A DNA stretch of 64,000 bases. Origin: Ancylostoma caninum (Eukaryota > Nematoda > Chromadorea > Rhabditida > Ancylostomatidae). The notes beneath the pieces were generated by a model, which was not told the origin of the DNA, made no database searches, and saw only the letters and a list, made by a program, of their open reading frames with translations. Shown here piece after piece: positions 8,951 to 20,681 of this stretch (the stretch's first letter is position 1; every line of letters starts with the position of its first letter). Made by a program: the position numbers and the translations under genes. The stretch lies in assembly GCA_037903475.1 (NCBI GenBank), contig JBAJFG010000002.1, positions 2,542,001 to 2,606,000 on the forward strand, in the 5' to 3' direction.

Positions 8951-10841
8951 CTGCAGAGAGATCAATATTCCGCAAAATTTAAAAATTTACTAATGACTCA
9001 ACGTATCTTGTGAACTCATCAGACTTCAGAATAGCTTTCATTGCCAGAAAAGCTGGCTCCCATAGTGGATGATGCATACGATTCTTGCAGGTATTCTCCA
9101 CTCATTTCGTTTCAAGCCTTTTTATGACTTCTTTAAGGCAATACAAATTCTTGGCGGATGGATCGGGTTTCTTCCTCTAACGTTACCTACAAAAAAATTG
9201 TTGGATTCTAATGTACAGAGGCCATTTTCCATGCCAAACGAACTCAGTCGAACGCTCACTACTCCAATCTCTAGCAATTTTCGCCTCTTGCGTAAGAGCG
9301 GAGCCTTGTCGCGGGTCATGTCTACTATTTCGAAAAAGTGCAGCCTCACACAATTTGGAAATGCTCCATAGGATTATCTCTTTGCACACATAAGTACAAA
9401 TTTTAGCATCGAGATCCACAAAAACCAAGAGGTCGCCACAGGACATTATATCGCCTCAGGGGTAGGAGGTAACCTGCTCCAGCAAAGGCCCTGCCTTGAA
9501 GTGAACCCATGCAATAGATTCACCTATTAACCAGTCACCCTGAGCGTTCACTAAAGTGAAAAGTTTCTGGACAAAAAAAAAACGATCGGTTGGTATCGTG
9601 AATGAGGAAATCAGTTCAGAGGCCAAAGTCCGGCGTGGCCGTGGCCAGCCTCATTTGGTCGACCAGATTTTTCCACCGGCACGTATGTTGTAGATAGTAT
9701 CTCACATAATTCACTCAGATTTCGCAAATAAGGGTAATTCAATACGTTGGACACAAACATCGTATTCATTTTGTACCATGCCCCTGTTTTGGGGAAATTT
9801 CGGTGGGTGGTAAAAACGTACATAATTCCGACGCCATGTAGTCTTTAATGGCCACGAAAGCGGCCGCATTCGGCAGGATTTGAAAGGCGGCCAGGTTGGC
9901 CAAACCTTTCAGGAAAAAATGTGGCTGGAACTTTGAATAGAGGGGTTTTTTTAGATGCTGTACACCAAAATCGCATCCGTTTCGTATAATAACCCTATTT
10001 TACTAGGATTACGGTAGGTACACGGTGAATGTGGTATCTCACAGAACTTTCTGAAATTGTGCATAGGCGTTTAGTTGAGGTTCTGAAAACGACTATCATT
10101 GTTTTAAAAACTAGACTATCAGTATAATTTTAAGCCACCCTGTATATACTCAGTCAGAACATTATAACTACAGCAAGCATTGAGAGACGCGTCTCTTATT
10201 CCTGCAATCCTTTTGAGCTCTCATGTGCCCTTCCTAATCCAAACTACATTCTGTCAAACCTCTCTTAGTTCTCGCCGCACACTCATGGATGGCAAACATC
10301 CATTTATGTGCGAGCGCGAGCGATGGTGTTGTTATAAGTCACGGTGTGGGCCATATTACTGTGCCAAAGCGCGCTGTCAAACTCTAATGCCACGTGGTGC
10401 GGCACCTTGTCATATTACGGTGCATTCCACCACGGAGCAGGTGTGGGGAAGGTGCATGCATCGCACTCTCATCGTATCTGTCCTGTGGTAGACTCTACAG
10501 TACCCAGGAGTAGTGGATAGATGCACAAATCATCAGTTTGAAGAGGGAGCAGAGTTAAAGTTGACTGGTTTGTCCGCGACAATGTGAGACTTGCATCACA
10601 GATTGAAAGAGGCCGATTAATGACAAAAACACAGCTAAAATAGGAAGGAAGCTTCTTAACTGTTCATTACAATGCAAGAATTGTATACCACACCAAGAAA
10701 GGTGAAGTCATGGGCGGTGATAGCAAAGGAAGATACGTACTTGGGAACGCCGAATCGCACCCCGTGTGTTACTTTGGCCAGATGTGCTGGAGAAGATTAT
10801 GAACTCTGAGGGCCTTCAGGTCTGTTGGCATTACCACAACC
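8951..10841. other. Intergenic DNA with decayed dispersed repeats
   Basis: No gene is visible. Around 9640-9830 and 9890-10080 are diverged subrepeats of the kind seen inside the 3658-5031 element and at 20.0-20.4 kb (CGCATCCGTTTCG, TAACCCTATTTTACTAGGAT). A local inverted repeat lies near 10340-10425 (CATATTACTGTGCC against GTCATATTACGGTGC). Confidence 0.5.
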
Positions 10842-10843
10842 TA

Positions 10844-11117
10844 CAGGGTGCGCACAAATTATTGGCGCGTGGTTTTTTAAGTCCCATGAGCGAATTCAAA
10901 GGCCACGCTGTGGATATGTTCGTTGGGGCAACATATACCGTAAACGACAGCAAGATTGTCGAGTGACCTCATTCCTGGTCTGTGAAGACTTTGAGAAGCT
11001 TTTAGATCGAACCGCCCTTGGCACGCAGGTATTATTTCACAAGATTTTTTCAAGATTCCTCAGGAACGGGTTTCAACCAGTTTGTTTCCAGCTATTCAAT
11101 AGCACAGACTTTGCCCA

Positions 11118-11187
<70 letters not shown>

Positions 11188-11784
11188 GAGCTCACAGGAA
11201 TGCAAACGAAGAGTGTGACGTACACGATCCGAGCGAAAATTCAAGGAAATCCCGTGATAGCACTTTTGAACGAATTTTGCCTTGTAAACTGGGGCTGAAC
11301 GAGTTTGCAGAAGCCACTTTTTATCCATGGAATTGGGAGTCTTCCACGGTTTCAAAAGATTCACTATATTTGTTATTACTACTGATTATCAGTCCTGAGT
11401 TCGCAAAAAATAGCAAGAATGGCCAGTTGGATAGAAAGCCTGTTTTGACCATGGTAATCATTTGGCGGTCCGATCCACGATGAGCGCGTAGTAGCTGAGA
11501 CTAAGTCGTGACATATCATGCATAAGTGGTTGGAGTCTTCTGAAGCCTACCTCAGAAAATCTTGAGAGGAAGGGAGCTGTAACCGACCCCATGTCACCAG
11601 CGACTTGACTAGGAGATTTCCTGAAGCCTGGGTAGGCACAGGAAGAAGTCATTTGGAAAACCAGCTCCTGCCTACGGTAGAGATGGCCCAAGCAAGGATA
11701 TTTATGACGTGACTTGTGAATTCGCTCAATCTTCTCTAATTGGGGCTCAAAAAAACCGCGCGCCAATAATTCGCGCGCACCCTG
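10844..11784. mobile_element. 941 bp TA-flanked inverted-repeat element
   Basis: The left end CAGGGTGCGCACAAATTATT is mirrored by the right end; read inward from the right it is CAGGGTGCGCGCGAATTATT. Similarity continues for roughly 100-200 bp on each side, including TTGGCGCGTGGTTTTTT and GAGCGAATTCA. TA flanks both sides (10842-10843, 11785-11786), consistent with a Tc1/mariner-type duplication. No transposase motif is found inside, so it is non-autonomous or heavily decayed. A 65 bp AT microsatellite sits in the left half. Confidence 0.83.
11120..11184. repeat. (AT)n microsatellite
   Basis: Thirty-two uninterrupted TA dinucleotides inside the inverted-repeat element. Frames reading Ile-Tyr repeats across it are artefacts. 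Confidence 0.98.
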
Positions 11785-11786
11785 TA

Positions 11787-12473
11787 CATCACTTAGATGC
11801 AGTGTGTCACCTCAGGGATCGCGTTAGAGATTTTCACATCAGCCAAGCATATACGGGCCGCTGAGCGCAAAGATGCGCTCTAAGTTTCAGGGAAACGTAA
11901 TAATTAATACCAGCATGATCGTCCAGCGTAAGCCGGACTCTCAAGCTTCTTTAGGCTTGCTTCGATCGCCAAGCCTCCGAGTGATACATTTGCACTACTG
12001 TACGCCGGCGCACCACTCTTGCATCTGTGGACCCGTCCAGTAGCACTCCCCCCACTATCGGACGCCAGCGCATCTTTTCCATAACAGTAGCCCTTTTTCT
12101 ATTATCGCCCCAACGTCCGTGCCTGCGCAGCTCTCATCTGTGGTATTCCTCGTCCGTCCCTCTTTCTTTTAGCGGTACCGTACCCGCCTCTTCCCTTTTA
12201 TACGGTCTTACAATAACAGGCCAGTATCACTTATTCCGATTGGGGGGGGGGGTAAACATATTTCGGTTATTAAAAGGACTCAACATGTCTGAACATGACC
12301 GAAAGTGAGCCAAATCCCCTTTAAATCGAGGTGAAAATCAGAATTTGAAACTTTTCTGTAAAAAAAAAACTCGATGTGCTGAACATGATGGTGTCGGTAG
12401 TTTTTGACGACAATGGCTGGTTCTCTTGCACGCACACACACCCACATAAGATGCCAATTAATATTAACTATGA
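11787..12473. other. Unannotated intergenic DNA
   Basis: Mixed-composition sequence with a 10-base G run near 12242 and no recognisable gene or element boundary. Confidence 0.5.
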
Positions 12474-12557
12474 TCGCGATACCTATCATGAACTGACATG
12501 CTGCCTTTAAAATCATGCCTTTAAAGGCAGTATGTCAGATCATGAGAGGTATCGCGA
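12474..12557. repeat. 84 bp foldback repeat
   Basis: The arms TCGCGATACCTATCATGAAC and ATGTCAGATCATGAGAGGTA are inverted counterparts extending about 38 bp each, meeting at GCCTTTAAA and TTTAAAGGC. A degenerate single arm occurs at about 13937-13975 (GATACCCACCATGAGGAGAC), suggesting a small dispersed family. Confidence 0.85.
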
Positions 12558-13936
12558 CCCGGTCCTAATCGACGAGCTGATTCCAGTGTTGTACTTAAAA
12601 TCTGAAAACATAGTAAAGAACCCCACTTTGAAGTCTAAGGTATCCTATTAGAAGAGTAGGAAAAGCGAATGAAAAGGTAAGCTTGCGTATTAGAATGGAC
12701 CTCTTAGCAGTAGCTTTTATCGAACTTTGCTGTGGAATGGAGTACCTCGCCCACCGGCTGGGAATTTCGAAATTCTTGACCAAAGAATCCTGTGGGTTTT
12801 CGTCGTTTCCGAGAGGTCGAAAGTGCAGCTTTGCGCTCAACGGCTCCCATATGTTCACCTCACGTTACAATGAAATTATTAATGTAATGGAAAAAAATTT
12901 ATGATAAAAGAGCTATAAAATTCGTAAAGGAATTTTGGCTATTTGCCCGTTTCGTTTCCTTACCATATACGGGTAAATAGGTATAAGAGATAGATCTTCC
13001 CGGGAACTCGTCAGTACTTACCTTATCTTGTGAAATGTGAAGTCAAACCTTACCTGAAGTCAACCTCATTTCTCTATGATGTACATTATAAAGTACGTTA
13101 TATAATATGTATTTTATATATGTTTGTGTGGAATTCACTAGCTAACAAGTAATGGATAACAACATTGAACTGATAACCATACCTATCAAAAATGATTTAT
13201 TCCTCATTTCATTTAGACTGTCTATGTTAACTGTGTGAGTACTTATCGATTTACGTACGGAAGAACAGAAGAACATCGTAGGTTATGTATTTCTGTTCTC
13301 TCCCTTATGCAAGTAACCAATGTGTAGGATTCATTTTCTTTCATTCGCAATTGCTTTGAATACCTAACGAAGCCATCCGCAAGGGATGTATGAGACCCCA
13401 ATTTTTGTGGATCGTAAAGCGTGCTGAGTGTAGAATGGGAGCTGTGTATAACATGTGTATATGTGAAGTTTTAACTATTGGATAAAATTTTTTTAATTGT
13501 TTGTCTTAGTTTGCTATAATGTTTATGTAAATTATATTTACATATATGTTATGATTCTATTGTTATTTGTACATTTAGAATACTACCTAGTGCAACAAAG
13601 CTAGGGTAAGCATTATTGTTGAGTATATGTTTAAGTTGGTCTATGCGAGTGATAAAATGTTCTATTTTATTGCATGTGCGTGCTATACGTAAGATTTCGG
13701 TGTATATGGTAGCTTTTTTGATATTTAATGAAATATTGGAGAGAAAGTAAGGTAATACAGAAGTCATATCAGAAGTAATGTCAACATTGCATTTAACTCT
13801 TTATCTGCTTTTTCTAGTTTTCTATCAACGAAACACGTCCGCGTCAATATTCCTTAAAAGGGCTTTTGACTGTTTTTATTCAGATTTCGAGAACATCGTT
13901 TGGATCAGCACGTCGAGAACGACGGATTCCATTGAT
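12558..13936. other. Unannotated AT-rich intergenic DNA
   Basis: Strongly AT-rich, especially 13050-13860. Short frames only and no gene support. Around 12760-12850 there is weak similarity to 23470-23535 (TTCGAAATTC and GCTCAACGGC-like blocks). Confidence 0.5.
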
Positions 13937-13986
13937 ATCCCGATACCCACCATGAGGAGACATACTGCCTCTAAAGCATAGAGCAT

Positions 13987-14244
13987 AGGTAGATGGCGGT
14001 GGTCCATCCGCGGCCTCGAAAAGGGCGCCGCACAACCGCTCCACGTGCGCCGAAACCAATGTCTTCTGCTGGATATGCAATTCTATCAGCTTTATACCCA
14101 ATTTTTCCTAGGATTTTCGAGCAAATCGGGAAGAAAAGTGCCTAGAAATTCGATTCCGACGGCAGACAACACCAATCCCGCCCGCAGCGTAGTTGCGCGG
14201 CGTCCTTCTTCAAGCGGATCGGCTAGCACTATTGACGTCCACTG
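13987..14244. mobile_element. Palindromic TA-type MITE, copy 3 (degenerate)
   Basis: Shares with copies 1 and 2 the GGTCCATCCGCGGCCTCGAA arm, the TTTTCGAGCAAATCGGG core and the terminal TTGACGTCCACTG. The left terminus is eroded and the right end is followed by CA instead of TA, so this is the oldest of the three copies. Confidence 0.75.
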
Positions 14245-14324
14245 CACCTAACAGCGACATCGCCGCTGCGAAGCAAATAAGTAAAACTCTCAGGCACTCA
14301 CGGATCCAACCTAAGCACAACGGG

Positions 14325-14475
14325 GGTTCGGCCCCAGTTACAACTGGGCTCGAACTCCTGGTTCCACTACTCGTGTGCTGTGTTCGGCAGCACAGGTGCT
14401 CCCTTCGTCCCCTCACGTGCTTCCACCTCTCGCGTGCTGAGTTCTTCACAGAACTTGCTTCCTTCGTCCCCTCCG
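14325..14475. repeat. Dispersed repeat with B-box-like motif, copy 1
   Basis: Contains GGCCCCAGTTACAACTGG, then CTCGAACTCCTGG, GTGCTG and CTTCGTCCCCTCACGTGC. The same order of blocks recurs at 15805-15900. On the minus strand the second copy reads GGTTCAACTCC, a polymerase III B-box match, but no A box or tRNA fold is convincing. Confidence 0.6.
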
Positions 14476-15574
14476 TCATGTCATGTTAGATTTGAACTTA
14501 CACCACAAACTATGGCAGGCTTTCGCGCGAATCGGTTCCACAAGAACTGGGGCTCGGAAGCGGTTTTTCTCGGCAGTTTTCATAGGGATCACATACACCA
14601 TTGCCATCAGCAGCTCTTGGAAATTTGCCAATGAGGGCAGTCCAAATTCGTTCAGAAGTCCATTAATTTATGTTTTCAGTTCCTTCACTCGCACAAATAT
14701 GTCCATCGTGACATAAAACTTACAAACTTCTGCATTGGATCCGGTCCATTTTCAACGCGCATCTTCCTAATAGACTACGGGGATACAGTAAAACATGGGA
14801 AGAAGATTAGGTAATAGAATAACTCGTCATTTTTGAGTCATATTCACGAAAGAATATTCTCTAGATATGGAACTCCAGATGCCTACACATTACCTTATTG
14901 GAGTTTGGACGCACATAAACGACTTGCTGCGAGGGAAAAAGGCGATGCTGAGTCATGGTTCTATGTCTTAGTCGATTTGTGAGTTTTTAATTGAATTCAA
15001 TGAGTAGTGAATGGACTTACGCTCTGGGATATCATGTTCACATAAAGACGTTCTTTGCTATTCTTGCGCGACCCTCGCTCGTACACGGAAGGCGTGAGGA
15101 ATCGGCTGTTTAGTGAGAAACCGGGCTAGTGCCAACCGTGAGATATGGTGTACTCCATGCAGTCGCAGACAGCCACACAAACTCGTCCACAAACAGTCTC
15201 GGCAAAGTCCTCGTTACATGCATCTGAAGCACGCACCCATCTACTATAGTATAATTTGCTCCTTACAGCAGGCACCTCAGAAATCCTACAGGTGCAGCAA
15301 GCTGGCGAGGAACATTCACACAAAAGAACTACACGAGTTTAGGCTGCCATTCCAAGACGAGGCCTGTATGGATTAGAAGGCTTGTCCGGCATAATGTTAC
15401 AGGCTATAGCTGAAATCTGCTATATAGCGTCACGCAAAGTGATGTTGATGATCGTGGAAAGCGTCTGAAATTACCAGTCCGTGCAAAACTTGGTAGAGAT
15501 CTGCTAGATACCTTAGCTATTCTATGTCCACTGCTGCATTACACACCCAGTCGTGGGATACCAACCAGAGGTGT

Positions 15575-15690
15575 GACTAATTACGATTTACGATTTACGA
15601 ATTACGGTTTACGGCCATTTTCTGCGATTTTCTTACGATTCACGATTTACGAAAAAATGGCCAAAATTTCGTAACAGAATCGTAAATGAG
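15575..15690. repeat. TTTACGA-rich simple/foldback repeat
   Basis: Irregular iterations of CGATTTACGA and ATTACGG occur on both strands around a TGGCC-containing centre (GGCCATTTTC against ATGGCCAAAA), so the segment can fold back. It is not the nematode telomere repeat (TTAGGC). Confidence 0.8.
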
Positions 15691-15804
15691 TACAAGAAAG
15701 GAAACTCGTCATAGTTCTTGTGGTCGGTGTACAAATATGCCCCATTTGTTTACGTTTGCATTCCACAGCAATATTAAGAGGGAGCACAAAGCACAGAGCA
15801 CAAA

Positions 15805-15900
15805 CGTTGGTTTGACCCCAGTTGCACCTGGAGTTGAACCCATCTTCCCACCACTCACTGCTGTGATGTGCTGAGTTCGTCCCCTCACGTACTGTGTTCG
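15805..15900. repeat. Dispersed repeat with B-box-like motif, copy 2
   Basis: Counterpart of 14325-14475: GACCCCAGTTGCACCTGG, GTTGAACCC, GTGCTGAGTTC and GTCCCCTCACGTACTG in the same order. Confidence 0.6.
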
Positions 15901-16339
15901 ACTCTTTATGCCGCAATGTTAAGATTTTTACATGGAGCATACAAGAGGACTTGTTTGAGTTGAAAATTTGTTGAGCATATATTCTCGGACTGAAACGAAT
16001 TTAACAAAAGAATAAGCTCAAACAAAAAATGAGACCGTAGATAAGAATGCAAATTGTGGCAAAGCTATTAGAAAAGCTTCGAACCAACAACAAAAGCATT
16101 AACAACAACAAGAGCAGCATCAACCTTATCGTACACCCTAGGATTTTCCTTCTTACTTCTCGCCTTCCTTCTATACATATTTGATGCTCCAGACAATCTT
16201 GTAGGCAACTTTTTTTTTCTTACTAGAGAGAAGAAAGAGGTGAAACGAAAATAAAAGGGAACTTCGGAAATATTGGGTTTTGTATCCATCGGGTTCAGCT
16301 CGTCCTCTGCTTCCACTTCGTTCTACTGGCGCAAGTCCT

Positions 16340-16480
16340 TACTTGAATTAGATGTGTTAGTATCACTCTCATCACTTCTAAAATAAGCAAGAAAAACATA
16401 CAGCGCTTGGACTAGCCTGACGGATCTTTGCGGCCCAAGCAGCTCTCGTGGTTGTCAGTGCTTTTACCCTCTCATCATTA
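16340..16480 (-). other. Possible host-gene exon(s), unrecognised
   Basis: On the minus strand an acceptor CTGCGCAG at 16481 is followed by an open segment coding NDERVKALTTTRAAWAAKIR and a few more residues to 16402, where GTATGT could serve as donor. A second exon-like stretch follows 24 bases later: acceptor TTATTTTAG, Ser/Asp-rich SDESDTNTSNSS, donor GTAAGG. The 24-base gap is too short for a spliceosomal intron and the phases do not agree, so the two cannot simply be joined. Composition looks protein-coding, but the evidence stops there. It could be a decayed exon. Confidence 0.25.
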
Positions 16481-16845
16481 CTGCGCAGCCTCATCCATTA
16501 TCCAAACAATATTGCTCTCGAGTTCGAATCCAGTGCATGCAATAGTAAAAACTCTCATAACTGTGCGAGGAATTAGGAATGATTGTGTTTAATCTGTTGG
16601 TTTTCTTCGTAGTTGTTCTGGATTCATTGGTAGTTCGGGAATCCCCAATTTTTCTAAGGAGCATCCGAAGTCTTCTAAAAAAACTGCGAGCGTTCACGAT
16701 GTTCTCACTTACGAGGGTGCTCGTTATCGCATCCGAGAAGATTCGCAAGGATGACATTCTGGTGTTTTTTTTTCTACTGTGACCCTAGATACGTATTTTT
16801 TTACTTCACTAGCGAGAAGGAATGCCTAAAGCAAATTTATACTAA

Positions 16846-17181
16846 TCAAGCATAAGTATAAAGTAAGGAGTAACATAAGTAAATATGAATTAGGCAGACA
16901 AGTGGTGAATTTCTGCTTTCGCCAGAATCAAGAAACGTGCCATGATGAAAAAAGACCAGGAATATCCACCATAGCAACATTATGAAGAGTACTGCAACTA
17001 CAGCACATCCCATCGAGACGCGTAGCACCCACCTCTCTAGTTGGAGATCACTACCGGTAATGAAATTGCATAGGAGACAGCTTAGCATAGTATGATAAGA
17101 GTGATCATCAGAAACAAATTCGACCGAAATGTGATGATCGAAACTTCTCATGCTGGAGTCGTATCCCAAAAATGAATGCAT
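16846..17181 (-). other. Possible exon with one transmembrane segment
   Basis: A 111-codon minus-strand frame contains a clear hydrophobic stretch, VSMGCAVVAVLFIMLLWWIF, preceded by a charged segment (LQLERWVLR) and followed by HHGTFLDSGESR. An acceptor-like CTCCAACTAG lies just before the charged segment (near 17035), so the coding part may start there. No family is recognised and no partner exon is evident; chance openness in AT-rich DNA remains possible. Confidence 0.25.
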
Positions 17182-17621
17182 AGAGCTGACCGGCTGCCCT
17201 TCTTAGCATTCAAATTAGTTCTGCTGGGTCCATAGTGATCCTTCATCCACTGTCTGCCGACTTGAGCGGTTGGACGAGTTCTATGAAAAAAAAGCCGCTT
17301 TGAAGCGACCTTTTATTCCTGGAAAGTCGTTGCTTATTTCCGAATTTTTAGACTTTTTTTCTCTTCCCACTGCTCAGCACCGCCGAAGGTAGAGCGCGCC
17401 GATGCTTAGCTGTGGGAAATAAAACCGTCCTACGCTGGGATTCACGAGACTTTAACAACACAGCCAAAGATGGTGGAGCGAATGCTTATCCCATAGACTA
17501 GTTAATGTTAAGAGAGGTATGAGGCACAGGTAGGTTTGCTACTTTGGTTTTGCACAGGTCATGCATTACGAATTCTAGCGATTGAAATCCACCGTGAAAA
17601 AGCTACATTTATACATAGTAC

Positions 17622-17689
17622 GTCGGATTCCGGTCGGATAACTGGAGATACGTATCGCTCATCGTTATCCGACCATATCGGACTCCGAT
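17622..17689. repeat. Foldback repeat, TCGGAGTCCG family, short copy
   Basis: GTCGGATTCCGGTCGGATAA pairs with the inverted right arm ending CATATCGGACTCCGA. It is followed by CACTATAAATAAAGC, which also follows the larger relative at 25550-25654. Confidence 0.8.
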
Positions 17690-18227
17690 GCACTATAAAT
17701 AAAGCTAAAGCGCTAGATCCCGCTTGCTTCCGAAATGCTGTGCGAGTGGGTTTGTTGACACTTCATCCCGTTTTGTTCGGTTCCTCTTCTTGCATCTGAA
17801 TGAGACCTACCCTCTTCTTTCGTTCATACACCTATGCTAGCCGTTATCATTTGCTGCTCATTAAATTGTTGACAAAATATGTAGATCAATGATAGGGCAG
17901 CCACGCAAATTTGTCTGCGCTGCATTTTTGAAAAGAGCACGTCCGGCAGTTCTATTTAGTAGGCGGGGGATGGAACAGATCAGATCGCCTCTTGCATGGG
18001 AGTGGACGGAGCTGAACCTTTTCGTGCTGGAGTCGACCCACACGAGTGTTTGAGTATGACTATGCGCGCTCCTGTCGTGTGTTCTTGCAGAAAAGAGGAG
18101 TAACCCCAGATAAAAACAACTTTGTTGCTGGCTGTACTTGAATTCTGGTGGACGAGACGAAAACAGATTCGAAATCAGCGTCGCTAGCTGCACGGAAATA
18201 CCACAACTCGCTACCCTGATGTTCATT
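17690..18227. other. Unannotated intergenic DNA
   Basis: A 127-codon minus-strand frame runs across 17861-18244 but shows no domain, signal or splice context. I do not call a gene. Confidence 0.45.
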
Positions 18228-18675
18228 GGCGATACATTTGGCAAGGTATTTGTGTTTGAGAATACATTTTACAGGATAAAATCTTGCTTGGCAATATGAT
18301 TTACGGGAGAATGAGTGAAGAGCCTGTTTGGCGATACATTTGACGAGCTTTGCTTGGCAAGGTTTGCATGACGATACACTTTACGGGTGTTCTGATAAGG
18401 CGTTCATTTCATTCTTAGCTGGAGACTTAACCATCGGCGGTGTCGATCCGGATGGCTCAGCTGGAAAGGCAACGGATTACTAAGATTGGTATCATGGCAC
18501 GATTCCTGATGATATCGAAATTTTTGCGCAGTTGGTAACCCTTTTGTTTGACGATACAATTGGCAAGGTTTGACGGGGTTTGCATGGCGATACATTTTAC
18601 GGGGACTTCTTGTTTGGCAATACATATGACGGTCTGCGAGCTTGCCAAACAAACCTCGCCAAATGTATCGTCAGT
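18228..18675. repeat. Irregular tandem cluster of GGCGATACATTTGACG-like motifs
   Basis: Variants of GGCGATACATTTGGCAAGG, GGCAATATGATTTACGGG and GACGATACACTTTACGGG recur about eight to ten times at irregular spacing. The last is inverted (CGCCAAATGTATCGTCA at about 18657-18673). It looks like a decayed short-period satellite or a cluster of one small motif. Confidence 0.75.
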
Positions 18676-18679
18676 TCAA

Positions 18680-20510
18680 TGACCACGCTGCGCCAAGAAG
18701 GCCGCATACGTATGATTCTGTGCTCCCTTTGCAATGCGAAGTTAAACTGGTTCAAGGTTGATACTGCTGCTGAGAGTAGTTCCACCGTTGGTGCCGCTAA
18801 AGACACATGAACAACAGTGTTCAAAGGTTTCTGAGTCATTGCTGCGCACATAATAAACGGGTCGATCCTAACTCCAACACGACCAAGCCGTCATATCTCT
18901 TTTCCTTGTAGAAAGTGAAACTACTTATCCTAGAAGATGAGGTCATGGCTGTTTCACGCAACCTTCCAGCTTTCTTGCTTGTTGTTGTATACATACACAT
19001 ACGCATTAAAGTGTTCTTCTGCAATAGATTTGGCCGCTTGAAGAAAAAAAAACTGTTCTGGTTGCAAATTATAGACAAAATGTTTGAGTGTTAAACAGTT
19101 TTGCTCTATAAAGGTGTGCATGAGCATTGCTCAGTCATGCTTGTAAAGAACTAATTTGATGTAGACGGCGAAACAAGCTGGAAGAATTGTCTAATCGTAC
19201 GAGACTTCCTCTCATCCTGTTGCTTTTCAAGATTGATTTTATTTCCATCTGCTAAAGAGATCGATGATGAGGCATTCCCTTTTTCCATTGGTCGCCCATT
19301 CTTTCGCAGGGTTCGTTCGTTGCCTAACGAGCCTCGGCACTTCAAGTTATAATCCTTTCAGGGCCTTGCCATGGCAGGGCACGAATTGCAGAGTACGATT
19401 CTAACTTACTGAGGAATCCTGGGTTATGCATTCTTTTAGATTAGTTCCCGGTTGCTTGCCCTGGTCAAAGCTGCACAACGAACCAGAAATAGAGGCGGCA
19501 AAAGTAAAGTTGTGGGAAGGTTCGTCTCATATTTTTCTACTCCATTAAAACAATTTTTGGTTACAATTTTTTTGAAATTCGCATTACTCACAGTTTCAAT
19601 CTGATGTACGCCAAAACAAACAATAAGTAAGAAATTAATTGATGATTGAGGGTTGACACCACTGCCAATTATAGCACAATAGTCTCAAAAAAGTGAAGGA
19701 GTAAGTGAAATTGGAGTAGAAGTGAATAAGCGATTTCACCGTGACAACCGTGACACAGCCCTGTTCCTCCAATTTTTCGTGGGTCTCTTTAGCTACATGA
19801 GGCCTATGTCATCATGGCTTAGGTGTACAAGAAACTCCATTCGGCTGTTTTTTTCCGAACACCATCTGCAACTTTCTGGAGCTGATTGGCGTAGGTGTTA
19901 CCAGTTATTGTGTGTGTTTGCGGAAGCAGATCGTAATACAACATTCCGAGCGAATTCCAGAAGTGGCAAAGGAAACAGTTGTTTCGCAGTTGTGTGAAAA
20001 GAAGTCAAGTTGGGCCCCATCCGGCTAATTTTACCCGAAAATTTCGGAAATATTCACCGAAACTTCGCTTAGGAGAGGTATTGGACGCTCTGGACGTGAA
20101 TATCGTACGCGTTTTGTACACCTCGTTTCCGTAGGAAGGCGATAGATAAATAGGTGATAAGATATCGTACATAATTCTCTCATATTTTGCTTATAGGAAC
20201 TGTTTCAGACGGTGATCACGATTATCAACATCATTTCGCACCACACTTCTGCTCTCTCCTCGTTGTCAGAATTTTTTGTCAATTTTCCACTGCATACCTA
20301 GCGTATCTACACATCTACCGTACCGAAAATAGAGTACAACGCAAAATGTATAGGATATTCATGGTCAACCCCCCCTTCCGCATTCGCCTAACCCGAAAAA
20401 TGAGAAAATTTTTAGGTGGAGTTCGGGGGATTCTGGGTTGGAACTAGTCGAATACTAGTTGTGACTTTTATTCATAACTAATTCAAGGAAATTGTAGGAA
20501 AACATCGTAT
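18680..20510. other. Intergenic or intronic DNA upstream of the 20.5 kb gene
   Basis: No exon could be tied to the downstream gene. 20010-20400 contains decayed dispersed repeat sequence (GGTGATCACGATTATCAACA and relatives) related to the interior of the 3658-5031 element. Earlier exons of the gene at 20.5 kb may lie here unrecognised. Confidence 0.4.
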
Positions 20511-20513
20511 CAG

Positions 20514-20628
20514 TGAGTCTCCGTACATAATGATGATTTTTGATCTTATACAACGGTCTATCAACACTTTCGACCATCACTTCGCAAGGAGAATCGTTCG
20601 AGAAGCGATAGACAACTACCTCACCGGG
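20514..20628 (+). CDS. Penultimate exon of unrecognised host gene
   Basis: The reading frame runs SPYIMMIFDLIQRSINTFDH, then HFARRIVREAIDNYLTG up to a donor GTATAG. The start is uncertain: a weak acceptor ATCGTATCAG at 20504-20513 would make this an internal exon, whereas ATG codons at 20530 and 20533 would allow a start here. The exon ends with two bases of a codon. A 53-base intron (20629-20681, acceptor CTGTTCAG) follows, and the next exon supplies one base to complete Gly in phase. The 53-base intron and its phase match are the main support. No family is recognised; the segment is amphipathic and probably helical. Confidence 0.55.
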
Positions 20629-20681
20629 TATAGCTGACGTCTACAGCATATTCTGTTGGTTCTGATATAAAACCTGTTCAG

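Noticed and set aside
11092..11298. Frames with long Ile-Tyr repeats
   Set aside because: Translation of an AT microsatellite.
15575..15690. Possible telomere-like repeat
   Set aside because: The motif is not the nematode TTAGGC repeat and is on both strands.
16491..16560. GAGTTCGAATCCAG resembling a tRNA B box
   Set aside because: No A box at the right distance and no stem pairing.
18455..18525. TGGCTCAGCTGG and GGCACGATTCC resembling tRNA A and B boxes
   Set aside because: B-box match is poor and acceptor and anticodon stems do not form.
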